Both the position numbers and the translations under genes were made by a program. This document shows positions 8,514-17,634 of a stretch of 61,231 bases of DNA, one piece after another (the first letter of the stretch is position 1; each line of letters opens with the position of its first letter). The notes beneath the pieces are model-generated. The model was not told where the DNA came from. It made no database searches and was given only the letters and a program-made list of their open reading frames with translations. Source of the stretch: JAWLEV01 sp041685915 (GTDB lineage: Bacteria; Chloroflexota; Anaerolineae; UBA1429); contig JAWLEV010000005.1 in the NCBI GenBank assembly GCA_041685915.1, positions 1 through 61,231 on the forward strand, read 5' to 3'.

Positions 8514-9122
8514 CTATTCTGCCGTGCGCGTGGCCATACGCAACGCGCCATCTTTGAACTTGGTGACCAGGGCCGCCACGGGATGCTCGTATTCGCATTC
8601 GAGGATCTCTTTGCAGAGGCTTTCCACTGTCTCGCCCTCCAGATTGATGGGCCTAGGGGCGGTATGCTCGTAAGTGGCGATGAGAAAGGCTTTCCCCGGC
8701 GCCACCTCCACGCTCTTGACCGTTAACTGGTCGTCAGCGACGATGCCCAGGTAGCCCTGATCCGCCTCAGCGTCCAAGCCGGCGGCTATACGTGGTGTGT
8801 TGTAGCTATCGTGTTCGTAGTCCAGGGCCAGGAGGGAGAGGGCCATGGCATCGCGCAGGCCATAGCCAATCTTGACCTTGTCGATGATGGGATCCACGTG
8901 GGTCCCGTTTGAGACGACCAGCGTGTCTTGATATGTGCGCAAGCAATTGTAAGAGATGTAGGGATTGTCCGATGGGGGGGCATCCTCTGTGGGGATGACC
9001 ACGGCACGGTCCTCCTCCGTGCGGATGGTGCGGTTGGGGAAGGAGCGGGACGAGACCCGATATCCCAGATACCAGTTGCCTGTATCCGTTTTGCCCAAGA
9101 TGACGAATCTTCCTATGTACAT
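8514..9122 (-). CDS. purO: IMP cyclohydrolase, PurO type
   Basis: Closes the FAICAR ring to IMP, the last step of purine synthesis. PurO is the archaeal-type enzyme, unrelated to the bacterial PurH cyclohydrolase domain. The family start MYIGRFVILGKTDTGNWYLG, followed by YRVSSRSFPNR, NPYISYNCLR and SNGTHVDPI, is recognisable. An in-frame ATG lies 66 bases upstream, but ATG 9122 is chosen because ACGGAGGG lies just before it and it matches the family N-terminus; this gives 202 residues. It is the last gene of the polA-argS-URO-D run, 25 bases after the URO-D gene. Confidence 0.88.
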   Translation of the reverse strand: MYIGRFVILGKTDTGNWYLGYRVSSRSFPNRTIRTEEDRAVVIPTEDAPPSDNPYISYNCLRTYQDTLVVSNGTHVDPIIDKVKIGYGLRDAMALSLLALDYEHDSYNTPRIAAGLDAEADQGYLGIVADDQLTVKSVEVAPGKAFLIATYEHTAPRPINLEGETVESLCKEILECEYEHPVAALVTKFKDGALRMATRTAE

Positions 9123-9147
9123 TTTCCCTCCGTTCTGTAAAAGTAGC

Positions 9148-10206
9148 CTAAATCCAACCGTGCTGATAGCACGTCTCGTACATGGCAATCACGTTCTCCG
9201 GTGGACTGACGGCCTGGATGTTGTGGCAGGGGGCCAGGATATAGCCGCCATCGCTGTCAAGTAAACGCAGGTTGTCCAGGACTTCTTGGCGCACCTCCTC
9301 CACGGTGCCAAAGGCCAGCGTATACTGATTATCCATGGCCCCATGGAAGATGAGGTCGTCGCCAAAGTCGCGCTTTAGCTTTTCGCGTTCCATCCCTTTG
9401 CAGCGCCACTGTATGGGGTTGAGCACGTCTATGCCTGCCTCGATCATATCGGGGAGGATCTTGCGCACGGCGCCATCGCTGTGAAAGAAAACAAAGGCAC
9501 CTGCCTCGTGGGCCAGATCCATCATGCGTTTCATGCGTGGAATGAGAAACTCGTGGATCTGTTCCGGTGAAAAGAGAAGTCCCTCCTGACTACCCATGTC
9601 CTCGGCCACGTAGGTGATCATCACCTCCCCCGGAATCGCCTCATAAATGCGCAAAGTGTTCTGGTACGCCCGTTCAAACAGTTTGTCCAGGCAATAGTGC
9701 ACCATCTCTGGATGAAGTACCAGATCCATAAAGGCCAACTCCTGACCGCGGAGGTTCTTGTAGATTAAAAAAGGCTCCGATCCTCCCCCGCGGATGGGAT
9801 ATTCTTTCCAGTTTTCGATCTGTTGTGGAAGGTCGGAGTAGTCGTACCAGTCGGGACTGGGCCAGCGATAGTCCGCCTTGATCTCTTTTACGCTGTTGTA
9901 TTCGGCCAAGGGATGGCACACGGCCTCGCGATACGTGCCGGTGCCATAGTCTATATCACGGTATCCGATACCATAGACATCCTCGTCCTCGGGGATAGGG
10001 GGACCCACGTAGCGGGGGGTTACAGTGAAAGGTCTATCGATGTGTAGCCATTCGAGCATCTCCCGCTCGCTGTCCAGCCCCAGATGTGTCAGCAGTTTCT
10101 CCTGCGCCTCGTCCGTTGCCCAGTAATCCATGGGTATGCGGTCTGGCCTTTTGCGTTCCAGTACCGCTCGCCAACGTTCACGGGGGGTCATGGTCTCTTT
10201 GGGCAT
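9148..10206 (-). CDS. Uroporphyrinogen decarboxylase-superfamily protein (methyltransferase-like)
   Basis: A URO-D fold protein of 352 residues starting MPKETMTPRERWRAVLERKR, the typical N-terminus of the divergent URO-D-like group that includes the MtaA/CmuA methyltransferases. It is unlikely to be HemE: there are no haem genes nearby and the classical HemE N-terminal substrate motif is absent. The usual HxCG zinc motif of methyltransferase members reads HSDG here (near residue 240), while a later APCHNIQ retains a cysteine, so metal binding may be altered. It lies between argS and purO in one transcriptional run, with no evident pathway link. Substrate unknown. Confidence 0.8.
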   Translation of the reverse strand: MPKETMTPRERWRAVLERKRPDRIPMDYWATDEAQEKLLTHLGLDSEREMLEWLHIDRPFTVTPRYVGPPIPEDEDVYGIGYRDIDYGTGTYREAVCHPLAEYNSVKEIKADYRWPSPDWYDYSDLPQQIENWKEYPIRGGGSEPFLIYKNLRGQELAFMDLVLHPEMVHYCLDKLFERAYQNTLRIYEAIPGEVMITYVAEDMGSQEGLLFSPEQIHEFLIPRMKRMMDLAHEAGAFVFFHSDGAVRKILPDMIEAGIDVLNPIQWRCKGMEREKLKRDFGDDLIFHGAMDNQYTLAFGTVEEVRQEVLDNLRLLDSDGGYILAPCHNIQAVSPPENVIAMYETCYQHGWI

Positions 10207-10246
10207 GATTTTTCCTTTTTGTGATAATCTTTTTCTGTGTTCCGTC

Positions 10247-11935
10247 TTACATTCTTTCGGGGGCGTTCATCCCCATGATTTCCAACGCGCGGGCCAGAGT
10301 GATCTTGCAGGCCCTGACGAGTTTGAGGCGTGCCTTGGTCATCTCCTTGTCCTCCGGATCCGAACTGAGCACGCGGCAGTCCCGATAAAAAGTATGGAAG
10401 GCGCCCGCCAACTCGTAGGCGTAATAGGTCAGGTGGTGGGGAGCCAGAAGATCTGCAGCCATGCGCACCACTTCGGGCAGGCGCAGCATCTGACGGATGA
10501 GGGCTTGCTCTGGCTCGCTGGTCAGCAGTGTGACGTCACCGTCTGTGTGCTCCACGTCCCTTGCGCGGCGCAGAATGGAGCAGATGCGGGCATGGGCATA
10601 CTGAACATAATACACGGGGTTGTCCTGCGAGCGTTCTTTGGCCAGATCGATGTCGAACTCCATCTGGCTGTCCGCTGAGCGGGAGAGGAGGAAATAGCGC
10701 ATGGCATCGTTGCCCACTTCGTCCAACACCTCGCGCAACGTCACGATATCCCCCGTGCGCTTGGAGAGGCGCACCATTTCTCCGCCTCGCTTGAGGGTGA
10801 CCAGCTGGTAGATGATGATCTCCAGCCGGGACGGATCCAGCGAAAGTGCTTTCATCATGGCTTTCATACGGGGAACGTGGCCCTGGTGGTCAGCCCCCCA
10901 GACGTCGATGACGCGGTCAAAGCCACGCTCGACGAACTTGTTATAATGATAGGCTATATCGGAGGCGAAATAGCCAGGGGTGCCGTCGGAACGGATCACC
11001 ACCTCGTCCTTTTCCCCACCCAAGGCCGTCGCTTTGAGCCACGTGGCACCCTCGTGCTCGTAGAGGTAACCATTCTTTTGCAAGATGCCCATGACGCGCT
11101 CGAATTGCCCGTTCTCGTACAAACTTTGTTCGGAAAACCAGCGATCATATTCGATGCCCAGAAGGGCCAGGTCCTCCCTGGCTTCTTTGACGACGTGCTC
11201 GAGCCCCAGCGCGCCTATCTCCTTCAGGGCCTTTTCCCTGGGCAACTCCAAAAAACGTTTTCCATGCCCGGCAGCGATCTCCTCGCCGATGTCCACCATA
11301 TAGGGACCGTGGTATCCGTCCTCTGGCACGGCCGCGTCCTGGTCCAGGGCCTGCGCGTAGCGTGCATAAAGCGTCTCATAGAACGCACGCATGCGGCTCC
11401 CGGCGTCATTGACGTAATACTCGCGCTGTATATCGTATCCTGCCGTTTCGAGGACGGAGGCCAGAACATCCCCCAGAACGGCGTTTCTCGCCGATCCCAT
11501 ATGCAGGGGACCTGTGGGATTGGCGCTGACGTATTCTACCTGTACCCGCTGTCCTTCTTCCATGTCGATTTTGCCATAATCGTCTGGCATATCCAGGATC
11601 GCCTCTATCTGGGAGGTGAGCCACGATTCACTGAGCCGAAAATTTATGAATCCCGGGGGGGCAACCTCCACGCTATCCAGGAAGGGTATCTTGGGCAAGT
11701 GCTCCACCACGATCTCGGCGATCCTCAAGGGATTCATGTGCGCCTCGCCCGCGAGTTTCATACACATGGGCGTGGCAAAATCCCCAAGACTTTGGTCCTT
11801 GGGATGTTCGACGGTCACTTCTTTGGGAAGTTCAAAAGAAGGCAGATCTTTCGCTTTCTGTGCTGAGTCCAGTGCCTCGATAAGGGCTTTGTGCAATTCA
11901 ACGTCTAAAAGCTTCACTACTTTATCTCCATCCAA
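10247..11935 (-). CDS. argS: Arginyl-tRNA synthetase
   Basis: Class I aminoacyl-tRNA synthetase charging tRNA-Arg. YVSANPTGPLHMGSARNAVL at residues 135-154 holds the HIGH-type motif, here HMGS, with serine in the last position. A KMSK-like RLSKRTGD occurs near residue 390. The C-terminal anticodon-binding domain ends with ALEIMGMNAPERM. The 562 residues are normal length. The start overlaps the end of polA by 19 bases, implying coupling. Confidence 0.96.
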   Translation of the reverse strand: MDGDKVVKLLDVELHKALIEALDSAQKAKDLPSFELPKEVTVEHPKDQSLGDFATPMCMKLAGEAHMNPLRIAEIVVEHLPKIPFLDSVEVAPPGFINFRLSESWLTSQIEAILDMPDDYGKIDMEEGQRVQVEYVSANPTGPLHMGSARNAVLGDVLASVLETAGYDIQREYYVNDAGSRMRAFYETLYARYAQALDQDAAVPEDGYHGPYMVDIGEEIAAGHGKRFLELPREKALKEIGALGLEHVVKEAREDLALLGIEYDRWFSEQSLYENGQFERVMGILQKNGYLYEHEGATWLKATALGGEKDEVVIRSDGTPGYFASDIAYHYNKFVERGFDRVIDVWGADHQGHVPRMKAMMKALSLDPSRLEIIIYQLVTLKRGGEMVRLSKRTGDIVTLREVLDEVGNDAMRYFLLSRSADSQMEFDIDLAKERSQDNPVYYVQYAHARICSILRRARDVEHTDGDVTLLTSEPEQALIRQMLRLPEVVRMAADLLAPHHLTYYAYELAGAFHTFYRDCRVLSSDPEDKEMTKARLKLVRACKITLARALEIMGMNAPERM

Positions 11936-14664
11936 TTCTCTCCCACGGCCGTATCTACTTTGAGCGGTACGTCCAGTTCATAGGCATTTTCCATGGTGTC
12001 CACCACCAGGTCTCGCGTTCTCGTTAATTCCTCTTCTGGTACTTCTAGAATCAATTCGTCATGTATCTGCAGGATCAAGCGTCCCTTCAATTGCTTCTCT
12101 CGTAACAGATGGTAAAGGTGGATCATGGCGATCTTGAGTATATCCGCTGCGCTTCCCTGAATGGGCATATTGATGGCCGCCCGCTCCGCCGCGCGTTGTG
12201 CGCGGCTGTTGCCCTCGTTCGTCGCTTTCAGCATGGGGAAATAGCGGCGGCGGCCCATGACCGTCTCCACGTAGCCGTGCTCGCGGGCAAAGGCGAGGAT
12301 TTCTTCAAAGTATTTTTCCACCTGCCCAAAGCGTTCGAAATAGGTCTCTATGAACTGGCGTGCCTCCTCGATGGAAAGTCCCGTGCGGGAGGCAAGGCCA
12401 TAGGCCGACATGCCGTACATAAGGCCAAAGTTGATGGTTTTGGCCAGGCTACGCTGTTCCTTTGTCACCTCTGCCAGAGGCACGCCATGGATGGCTGCCG
12501 CCGTGGTGGCATGGATGTCCTCCCCGCGCTGGAAGGCAGCCATCATCTCGGGATCTCTGGAAAAGTGGGCCAGCAGACGTAATTCGACCTGAGAGTAGTC
12601 GCAGCCCAACAGCATGTGCTTCGGAGGGGCGACAAAGGCGGCCCGCACATGACGTCCCAGTTCCGTCCGCACGGGAATATTTTGCAGGTTGGGATCGCTT
12701 GACGAGAGCCGTCCGGTGCTTGTGCCCGTCTGATTGTATGAGGTGTGGATGCGCCCCGTGGAGGGATTCACGAGATCGGGAAGGGTGTCGACATAGGTGC
12801 TTCTGAGTTTCTCCAGTTTTCTATACTCCAGGATCAAGGTGGCGATGGGATGCTCATCCTCCAGTTCCGATAGCACATCCTTGGCTGTGGAATAGCCCGT
12901 CTTGGTTCGACGGATGACGGGGAGTTCCATCTCCTCGAACAATACGTCGCCCAGCTGCTGCGTCGATCTCACATTGAACGTGTGGCCGGCATATTCGTAG
13001 ATCTGCTCCTGGAGTTTCTCTAATTGTTCCTCTATTCTGCGGGACATGGCCTCCAAGGCCTGGGGATCCACAGCCACGCCATGGCGTTCCATGCTGACCA
13101 GTACGGGAATCAGGGGCATCTCCATCTCCATAAAGAGATCCCATTGTTCCCGTTCTTTCAGTTCTTTTTCGAGGACATTAGCAAGCCGCAGGGTCATATC
13201 GGCGTCGGCACAGGCATAGGGGGCCGCCTCGGCAATGCTAACCTGGGCCATGGTGAGTTCCTGGCGCCCTTTTTGGATCAACTGTTCGATGGGCGTCATC
13301 TCGATGCCCAGGCGTTGCCAGGCTTGTTCCTTCAGCCCGATACCCCGTCCCGAGGGGTTCAATAGCCAGGCGGCGATCATGGTATCGATACAGGGCCCTT
13401 TGACGGGTAATCCGTGACGTTCCAAGGCTATCATATCGAACTTGGCATTATGGAACACTTTATAACTGTCGTGCAAGAGCACCGGCCCCAGTCGTTCACG
13501 AAGCAGTTCCAATGGCAGTTGCTCTTCCTGCTTTTCCTCATGCCCCACGGGTATATAGTAGGCCTCGCCGGGGGATGTGGCCACTGAGATGCCCACCAGG
13601 TTCGCATCGACGACATCGAGGCCGGTCGTCTCGGTATCGAGGGCGAAACGAGATGTTTTTACAAGTTCCTCGATCAATCTCTCCAGATCTTTTTCCGAAT
13701 TGACGACTGCGTATCGCTCTGACGTCGACATTTCTTGGGAGTCGGCGGCTGCCTCCACGCTTTCAAAGAGTGCGAGTTGACCAGGATCCGTCCTTTTCTC
13801 GCCAGGAATGCGATCTACGAGGGAGTGAAATCCCAATTCGCGGAGTGACTCCATCACCTCGGCTCTGTCAAATGTCCCCCACGCGCTCTCCTCCAGATTC
13901 AGGTCAACGTCCACCTCGCGTTCGATGGTGACCAGACGCTTGCTCAGAATGGCATCATCATGCCCTTTTTCGAGGGCATTCCGAAATCGCGTTTGTTCCA
14001 CCTGATCCAGGTGTTCGTAAACGGCCTCGACGGAATCGTACTCTTTGAGAAGGCGGGTGGCCGTCTTTATCCCCACCCCATATACGCCGGGTATATTGTC
14101 CGAGGAATCCCCCATAAGGGCTTTGAGATCGACCAACTGTTCTGGCTCCAGTTCGTAGCGCTCTTTGACGGCTTCGACATCATAGAGTTTGGTCTCTCCC
14201 AGCGATCGCCGTGGCGTCAGCACCTTGACGTCCTCGGAAACGAGTTGAAGAGTGTCGCTGTCTCCGGTGACGATGATCGTCTCCAGTCCCTTTTGCGAGG
14301 CCTGCTTTGACAGGGTGCCCAAGAGGTCGTCAGCCTCGTATCCCTCCTTTGTGTAGCATGGGATGCCCAAGGCGGCCGCCAGGGCCTTGATGTGTGCAAT
14401 TTGGGGACTCAGGTCATCTGGCATCTTGGCGCGATGGGCCTTGTACTCCTCGTATTCCTCGTGGCGGAAGGTACGGCCGCTGTCAAAGGTGGTGATGACA
14501 TAGTCCGGGGACAGGCCGTCGAGGGCCTTGAGCAGCATATTCATGAAACCAAAACTGGCGTTTGTGGGCTCACCTGAAGGGCTGGTCAAGGGTGGAATGG
14601 CATGATACGCACGATATGCCAGGGCGTGGGCATCGATTAACATCAAGCGTTTCTTGGAATTCAT
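11917..14664 (-). CDS. polA: DNA polymerase I
   Basis: Three-domain polymerase for repair and Okazaki fragment maturation, 915 residues. The N-terminal 5'-nuclease starts LMLIDAHALAYRAYHAIPPL and contains LMGDSSDNIPGVYGVG. A 3'-5' exonuclease domain follows with FALDTETTGLD near residue 340, retaining the metal-binding Asp and Glu. The polymerase domain has SSDPNLQNIPVRTELGR, DYSQVELRLLAHFS, the O-helix KTINFGLMYGMSAYGLASR, and QIHDELILEVP. The proofreading domain therefore looks active, unlike in many Thermus-type Pol I enzymes. ATG 14664 follows AGGAGG. First gene of the polA-argS-URO-D-purO operon. Confidence 0.97.
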   Translation of the reverse strand: MNSKKRLMLIDAHALAYRAYHAIPPLTSPSGEPTNASFGFMNMLLKALDGLSPDYVITTFDSGRTFRHEEYEEYKAHRAKMPDDLSPQIAHIKALAAALGIPCYTKEGYEADDLLGTLSKQASQKGLETIIVTGDSDTLQLVSEDVKVLTPRRSLGETKLYDVEAVKERYELEPEQLVDLKALMGDSSDNIPGVYGVGIKTATRLLKEYDSVEAVYEHLDQVEQTRFRNALEKGHDDAILSKRLVTIEREVDVDLNLEESAWGTFDRAEVMESLRELGFHSLVDRIPGEKRTDPGQLALFESVEAAADSQEMSTSERYAVVNSEKDLERLIEELVKTSRFALDTETTGLDVVDANLVGISVATSPGEAYYIPVGHEEKQEEQLPLELLRERLGPVLLHDSYKVFHNAKFDMIALERHGLPVKGPCIDTMIAAWLLNPSGRGIGLKEQAWQRLGIEMTPIEQLIQKGRQELTMAQVSIAEAAPYACADADMTLRLANVLEKELKEREQWDLFMEMEMPLIPVLVSMERHGVAVDPQALEAMSRRIEEQLEKLQEQIYEYAGHTFNVRSTQQLGDVLFEEMELPVIRRTKTGYSTAKDVLSELEDEHPIATLILEYRKLEKLRSTYVDTLPDLVNPSTGRIHTSYNQTGTSTGRLSSSDPNLQNIPVRTELGRHVRAAFVAPPKHMLLGCDYSQVELRLLAHFSRDPEMMAAFQRGEDIHATTAAAIHGVPLAEVTKEQRSLAKTINFGLMYGMSAYGLASRTGLSIEEARQFIETYFERFGQVEKYFEEILAFAREHGYVETVMGRRRYFPMLKATNEGNSRAQRAAERAAINMPIQGSAADILKIAMIHLYHLLREKQLKGRLILQIHDELILEVPEEELTRTRDLVVDTMENAYELDVPLKVDTAVGENWMEIK

Positions 14665-14687
14665 CTTTGTTCAACCTCCTACGTTTG

Positions 14688-14715
14688 ATTATACCACAAG
14701 CGTGTTAGGCGACAA
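14688..14715 (-). promoter_or_regulatory. Promoter of the polA operon
   Basis: Minus strand TTGTCG (14715-14710), 16-base spacer, TATAAT (14693-14688). The start of transcription would be about 17 bases before the polA ATG. Confidence 0.6.
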
Positions 14716-14751
14716 CAGAGATGTGATTGACGTCCTCGCGTGCATATCTGC

Positions 14752-14779
14752 TTGACGGACAGGAGTGAGGATATATAAT
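14752..14779 (+). promoter_or_regulatory. Promoter of the aldo/keto reductase gene
   Basis: TTGACG at 14752-14757, 16-base spacer, TATAAT at 14774-14779. It diverges from the polA promoter and lies about 60 bases before the chosen GTG start. Confidence 0.65.
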
Positions 14780-14846
14780 CGTGTACAGTAAAAGGATTAA
14801 AAAAGTGCTCAACACTGATTTCTTTTGTATGATAAAGGAGGCTACT

Positions 14847-15704
14847 GTGGAGCGCAATCGCAGAAATGGCATTCCGATGCGCGTTCTGGGGGCCACTGGC
14901 GCTCGGGTCACTGTCATCGGTGTGGGTGGATATCACATAGGCCAGGGGAACGCCGATCTCGGTGTACGGATCATCCGCAAGGCCATCGATGAGGGCGTTA
15001 ATTTTCTGGATAATGCCTGGTGCTATAACGATGGCGATAGCGAACGGATCATGGGCCGCGCCCTGCAAGGGGGTTATCGGGACGAGATCTTTCTTATGAC
15101 AAAGAATCATGGACGTGATGCCGATACATTCCGTGAGCAGTTGGAGGAGAGCTTGCGTAGATTGGGAACAGATTATATAGATCTGCTACAATTCCATGCC
15201 ATCAACGAGGAGGGAGAACCAGAACGCATATTCTCCGAGGGGGCCATTGAGGAAGCCGTCAAGGCGCGTGATGAGGGCAAGATTCGCTATATCGGCTTTA
15301 CCGGGCATCGGTGGCCGGAACTTTTTGAGAAGATGCTGGGGTATGATTTCGCATGGGATGCGGTGCAGATGCCGATCAATCTGCTGGATGCTCATTTTCG
15401 CAGCTTTGCGGGCCAGATCCTGCCCATTCTGTGGGAGCGTGGTATAGGGGTTATCGGGATGAAGAGTTTGTCCGGCGGGTGGTTGCTCAAGACGGATGTG
15501 GAGGTTTCCGATGCCATCTCCTATGTCCTGTCGCAGCCGATCGACACTCTGGTCACGGGCATAGATTCCATGGAAGTACTGGAGCAGAATCTGGAGGTTG
15601 TCCGTTCCTGGGAGCCAATGTCCGAGGAGCGGCAAGCAGAGTTATTGGACCGAGTGTCTGCTATGGCGCACGACGGTGCTCTAGAGAAATACAAGACTGA
15701 ATGA
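14847..15704 (+). CDS. Aldo/keto reductase
   Basis: NAD(P)H-dependent aldo/keto reductase of 285 residues. The barrel carries INFLDNAWCYNDGDSERIMG (catalytic Asp/Tyr region), MTKNHG (catalytic Lys) and DYIDLLQFHAI (active-site His). GTG 14847 is taken as the start because AAAGGAGG lies five bases upstream; the frame continues upstream to a GTG at 14781, but that lies at the predicted transcription start. There is no C-terminal ferredoxin-like CxxCxxC extension, unlike related reductases of anaerobes. Substrate unknown. It stands alone downstream of its own promoter. Confidence 0.88.
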   Translation: MERNRRNGIPMRVLGATGARVTVIGVGGYHIGQGNADLGVRIIRKAIDEGVNFLDNAWCYNDGDSERIMGRALQGGYRDEIFLMTKNHGRDADTFREQLEESLRRLGTDYIDLLQFHAINEEGEPERIFSEGAIEEAVKARDEGKIRYIGFTGHRWPELFEKMLGYDFAWDAVQMPINLLDAHFRSFAGQILPILWERGIGVIGMKSLSGGWLLKTDVEVSDAISYVLSQPIDTLVTGIDSMEVLEQNLEVVRSWEPMSEERQAELLDRVSAMAHDGALEKYKTE

Positions 15705-15726
15705 TAGAGCAGTCCGGGGAAGATCC

Positions 15727-16010
15727 ATGGATGATAGTACGATGCTTTGTGCGGTGGGGGATGTGCGTATGGAGTGTCGTCCCACGCCGAAACCTGCCCT
15801 CGATAAAGTCTTGGTGGGCGTCAGGCCGGTGGGGATCTGTGGAAGCGACGCGCGTTATTTTGCCCACGAACACATTGGAGATGTTGTTGTAGAAGATCCT
15901 TGATCCTGGGGCATGAGAGCATTGGCGGTGTGGAGGTGGTAGAGGCCCTGCGCTTTGCCGACGAACACAAGGTAGAATGCCTCATGGTGATGGTGGATGT
16001 GGGGGACTGA
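15727..16010 (+). pseudogene. Remnant of a zinc-dependent medium-chain dehydrogenase
   Basis: The first 58 codons (15727-15903) read as a medium-chain alcohol/polyol dehydrogenase N-terminus with VGVRPVGICGSDARYFAH, containing the catalytic zinc cysteine. It stops at TGA 15901. In the +1 frame the next bases read LILGHESIGGVEVV, the family GHE motif, and jump to a family-like C-terminus ending KVECLMVMVDVGD. The gene has therefore suffered a frameshift, a short deletion before the GHE motif, and loss of nearly all of the nucleotide-binding domain. A weak GTCCT/AGGAC hairpin with a T-run follows at 16056-16077. Confidence 0.8.
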
Positions 16011-16101
16011 TCTCGTTGTGCGAAGGGGATTGACGTTCCTTTGGTCATCCTTTTTGTCCTCGATGGAAGGACTTTTTCTCGTTTTCTGAGGAGGTGAGGG
16101 C

Positions 16102-17550
16102 GTGAATTTCATCTTTTTCTTTCCCGACGAGATGCGGGCGGAGAGCGTCTCGTGTTATGGACATCCCGTGGTCGAGATGCCCAACTATGACCGCTTGGCG
16201 GAGGAGGGGGTGCGATTTGAGCAGTGCCATGTCCAGCATCCCGTCTGCTCGCCTTCGCGCTGCAGTCTGATGACAGGGTGGTACCCTCACGTGCGGGGAC
16301 ATCGCACTCTGTGGTATCTTTTGCGGACTCATGAGCCCAGCCTGTTCCGATATCTGAAGGAGGACGGGTATCATATCGAGTGGCACGGTAAAAACGATCT
16401 CTATGCTCCCGATTATTTTCCCCTGACCGTCGACTACTGGGACTCCTCGGAGGGTGGTCACACAGGTCCCAATCCCTATGACCAGGGTGAGGCGGCCTAT
16501 TACAGTTTTCTCTGTGAACCCTTTTCAGGGGGAGTTGATGAGACGCGGGACGTGCGTAACGTTCGGGACGGGCTGGATTTTTTGCGTTCCCGGGGAGAGG
16601 ATGACGACCCGTTCTTTCTCTATTTTCCCCTCTCCATGCCCCATCCGATGTATTCTGCTCCTCAGCCCTACTATGACATGTACGACCCCGATGATCTACC
16701 GTCCCTGCGCCCAGCGGATATGGCGGGCAAGCCAGAGTTTCATCGTCTGATCAGGGAGTACCGCCGCCTCGATAGGCTACCAGAGGAGCACATGAAAAAG
16801 ATCCAGGCAGTGTATCTGGGGATGAACAGCTATGTGGACTGGATGTTGGGACAGGTGTTGGACGTCCTGGACGAGACAGGGCTGTCCGAGGCGACGACCA
16901 TATTCGTCGCCTCGGATCACGGCGATTGGGCGGGAGATTACGACCTGGTGGAAAAGTGGCCCAGCGCCCTCGACGATACCATAACGCGAGTGCCCTTATT
17001 GATGCGCATGCCGGGTAACAAGGGGGGACACGTGGTCGAAGAGCAGGTTGAGTTGTTTGACATCATGGCCACCGTGCTGGAACTGGCGGGGATAGAGGCA
17101 GAGCATACGCACTTTGCGCGGTCGTTGGTACCACAGTTGCATGGGGAGGCGGGGGACCCCCAGCGGGCGGTATTCGCCGAGGGAGGATATGATACCCATC
17201 AATCCCATTGTTTCGAGGGACGATGGAGCGATTATGATATTCCGCGCTCGCCAGCGCATATCTATTGGCCCAAAGGATTGCAGCAGCAGGAATGTCCGAA
17301 AAGCGTCTGCCGTGCCACCATGATGCGTACGCTGGAGTACAAGTTGATTCATCGGCCTGCAGGTGTGAGCGAGTTCTATGATCTGGAGGACGATCCCCGC
17401 GAATTGCACAACGTCTATAACGATCCGGGATATGCGGCGGTACGGAAGGATATGGAGGCTCGATTACTGAATTGGTACGTGCACACGGCGGACGTTACAG
17501 CGTGGGACGAGACCCCGAGAGGGTTGCCTCCTGCTCATCTATCTGTCTAG
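16102..17550 (+). CDS. Sulfatase (type I, Cys-type)
   Basis: Sulfate-ester hydrolase of the alkaline-phosphatase superfamily, 482 residues. The signature HPVCSPSRCSLMTG places the cysteine to be converted to formylglycine at residue 49 (C-x-P-x-R). The metal-site ASDHGDWAGDYDLVEKWP lies near residue 272. No signal peptide is visible, so it may act in the cytoplasm on imported sulfated sugars. Start GTG 16102 follows GAGGTGAG. It lacks the N-terminal DDLR-type metal motif of typical sulfatases, reading FFFPDEMRAESVSCYG instead, a variant seen in a subset of the family. No maturase gene is in the window. Confidence 0.9.
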   Translation: MNFIFFFPDEMRAESVSCYGHPVVEMPNYDRLAEEGVRFEQCHVQHPVCSPSRCSLMTGWYPHVRGHRTLWYLLRTHEPSLFRYLKEDGYHIEWHGKNDLYAPDYFPLTVDYWDSSEGGHTGPNPYDQGEAAYYSFLCEPFSGGVDETRDVRNVRDGLDFLRSRGEDDDPFFLYFPLSMPHPMYSAPQPYYDMYDPDDLPSLRPADMAGKPEFHRLIREYRRLDRLPEEHMKKIQAVYLGMNSYVDWMLGQVLDVLDETGLSEATTIFVASDHGDWAGDYDLVEKWPSALDDTITRVPLLMRMPGNKGGHVVEEQVELFDIMATVLELAGIEAEHTHFARSLVPQLHGEAGDPQRAVFAEGGYDTHQSHCFEGRWSDYDIPRSPAHIYWPKGLQQQECPKSVCRATMMRTLEYKLIHRPAGVSEFYDLEDDPRELHNVYNDPGYAAVRKDMEARLLNWYVHTADVTAWDETPRGLPPAHLSV

Positions 17551-17634
17551 ACGCTCACGTAAGAAGAGGCCATCTAGAGAAGGCCCGTGACCCTCTCTGC
17601 GAATAGCCGTTCTATAAAGGCGTGAGGTCGGCTT

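Noticed and set aside
10877..11866. 329-codon open frame on the plus strand opposite argS
   Set aside because: It lies wholly antisense to a clear arginyl-tRNA synthetase gene, has no family-like sequence and reflects codon bias of the real gene.
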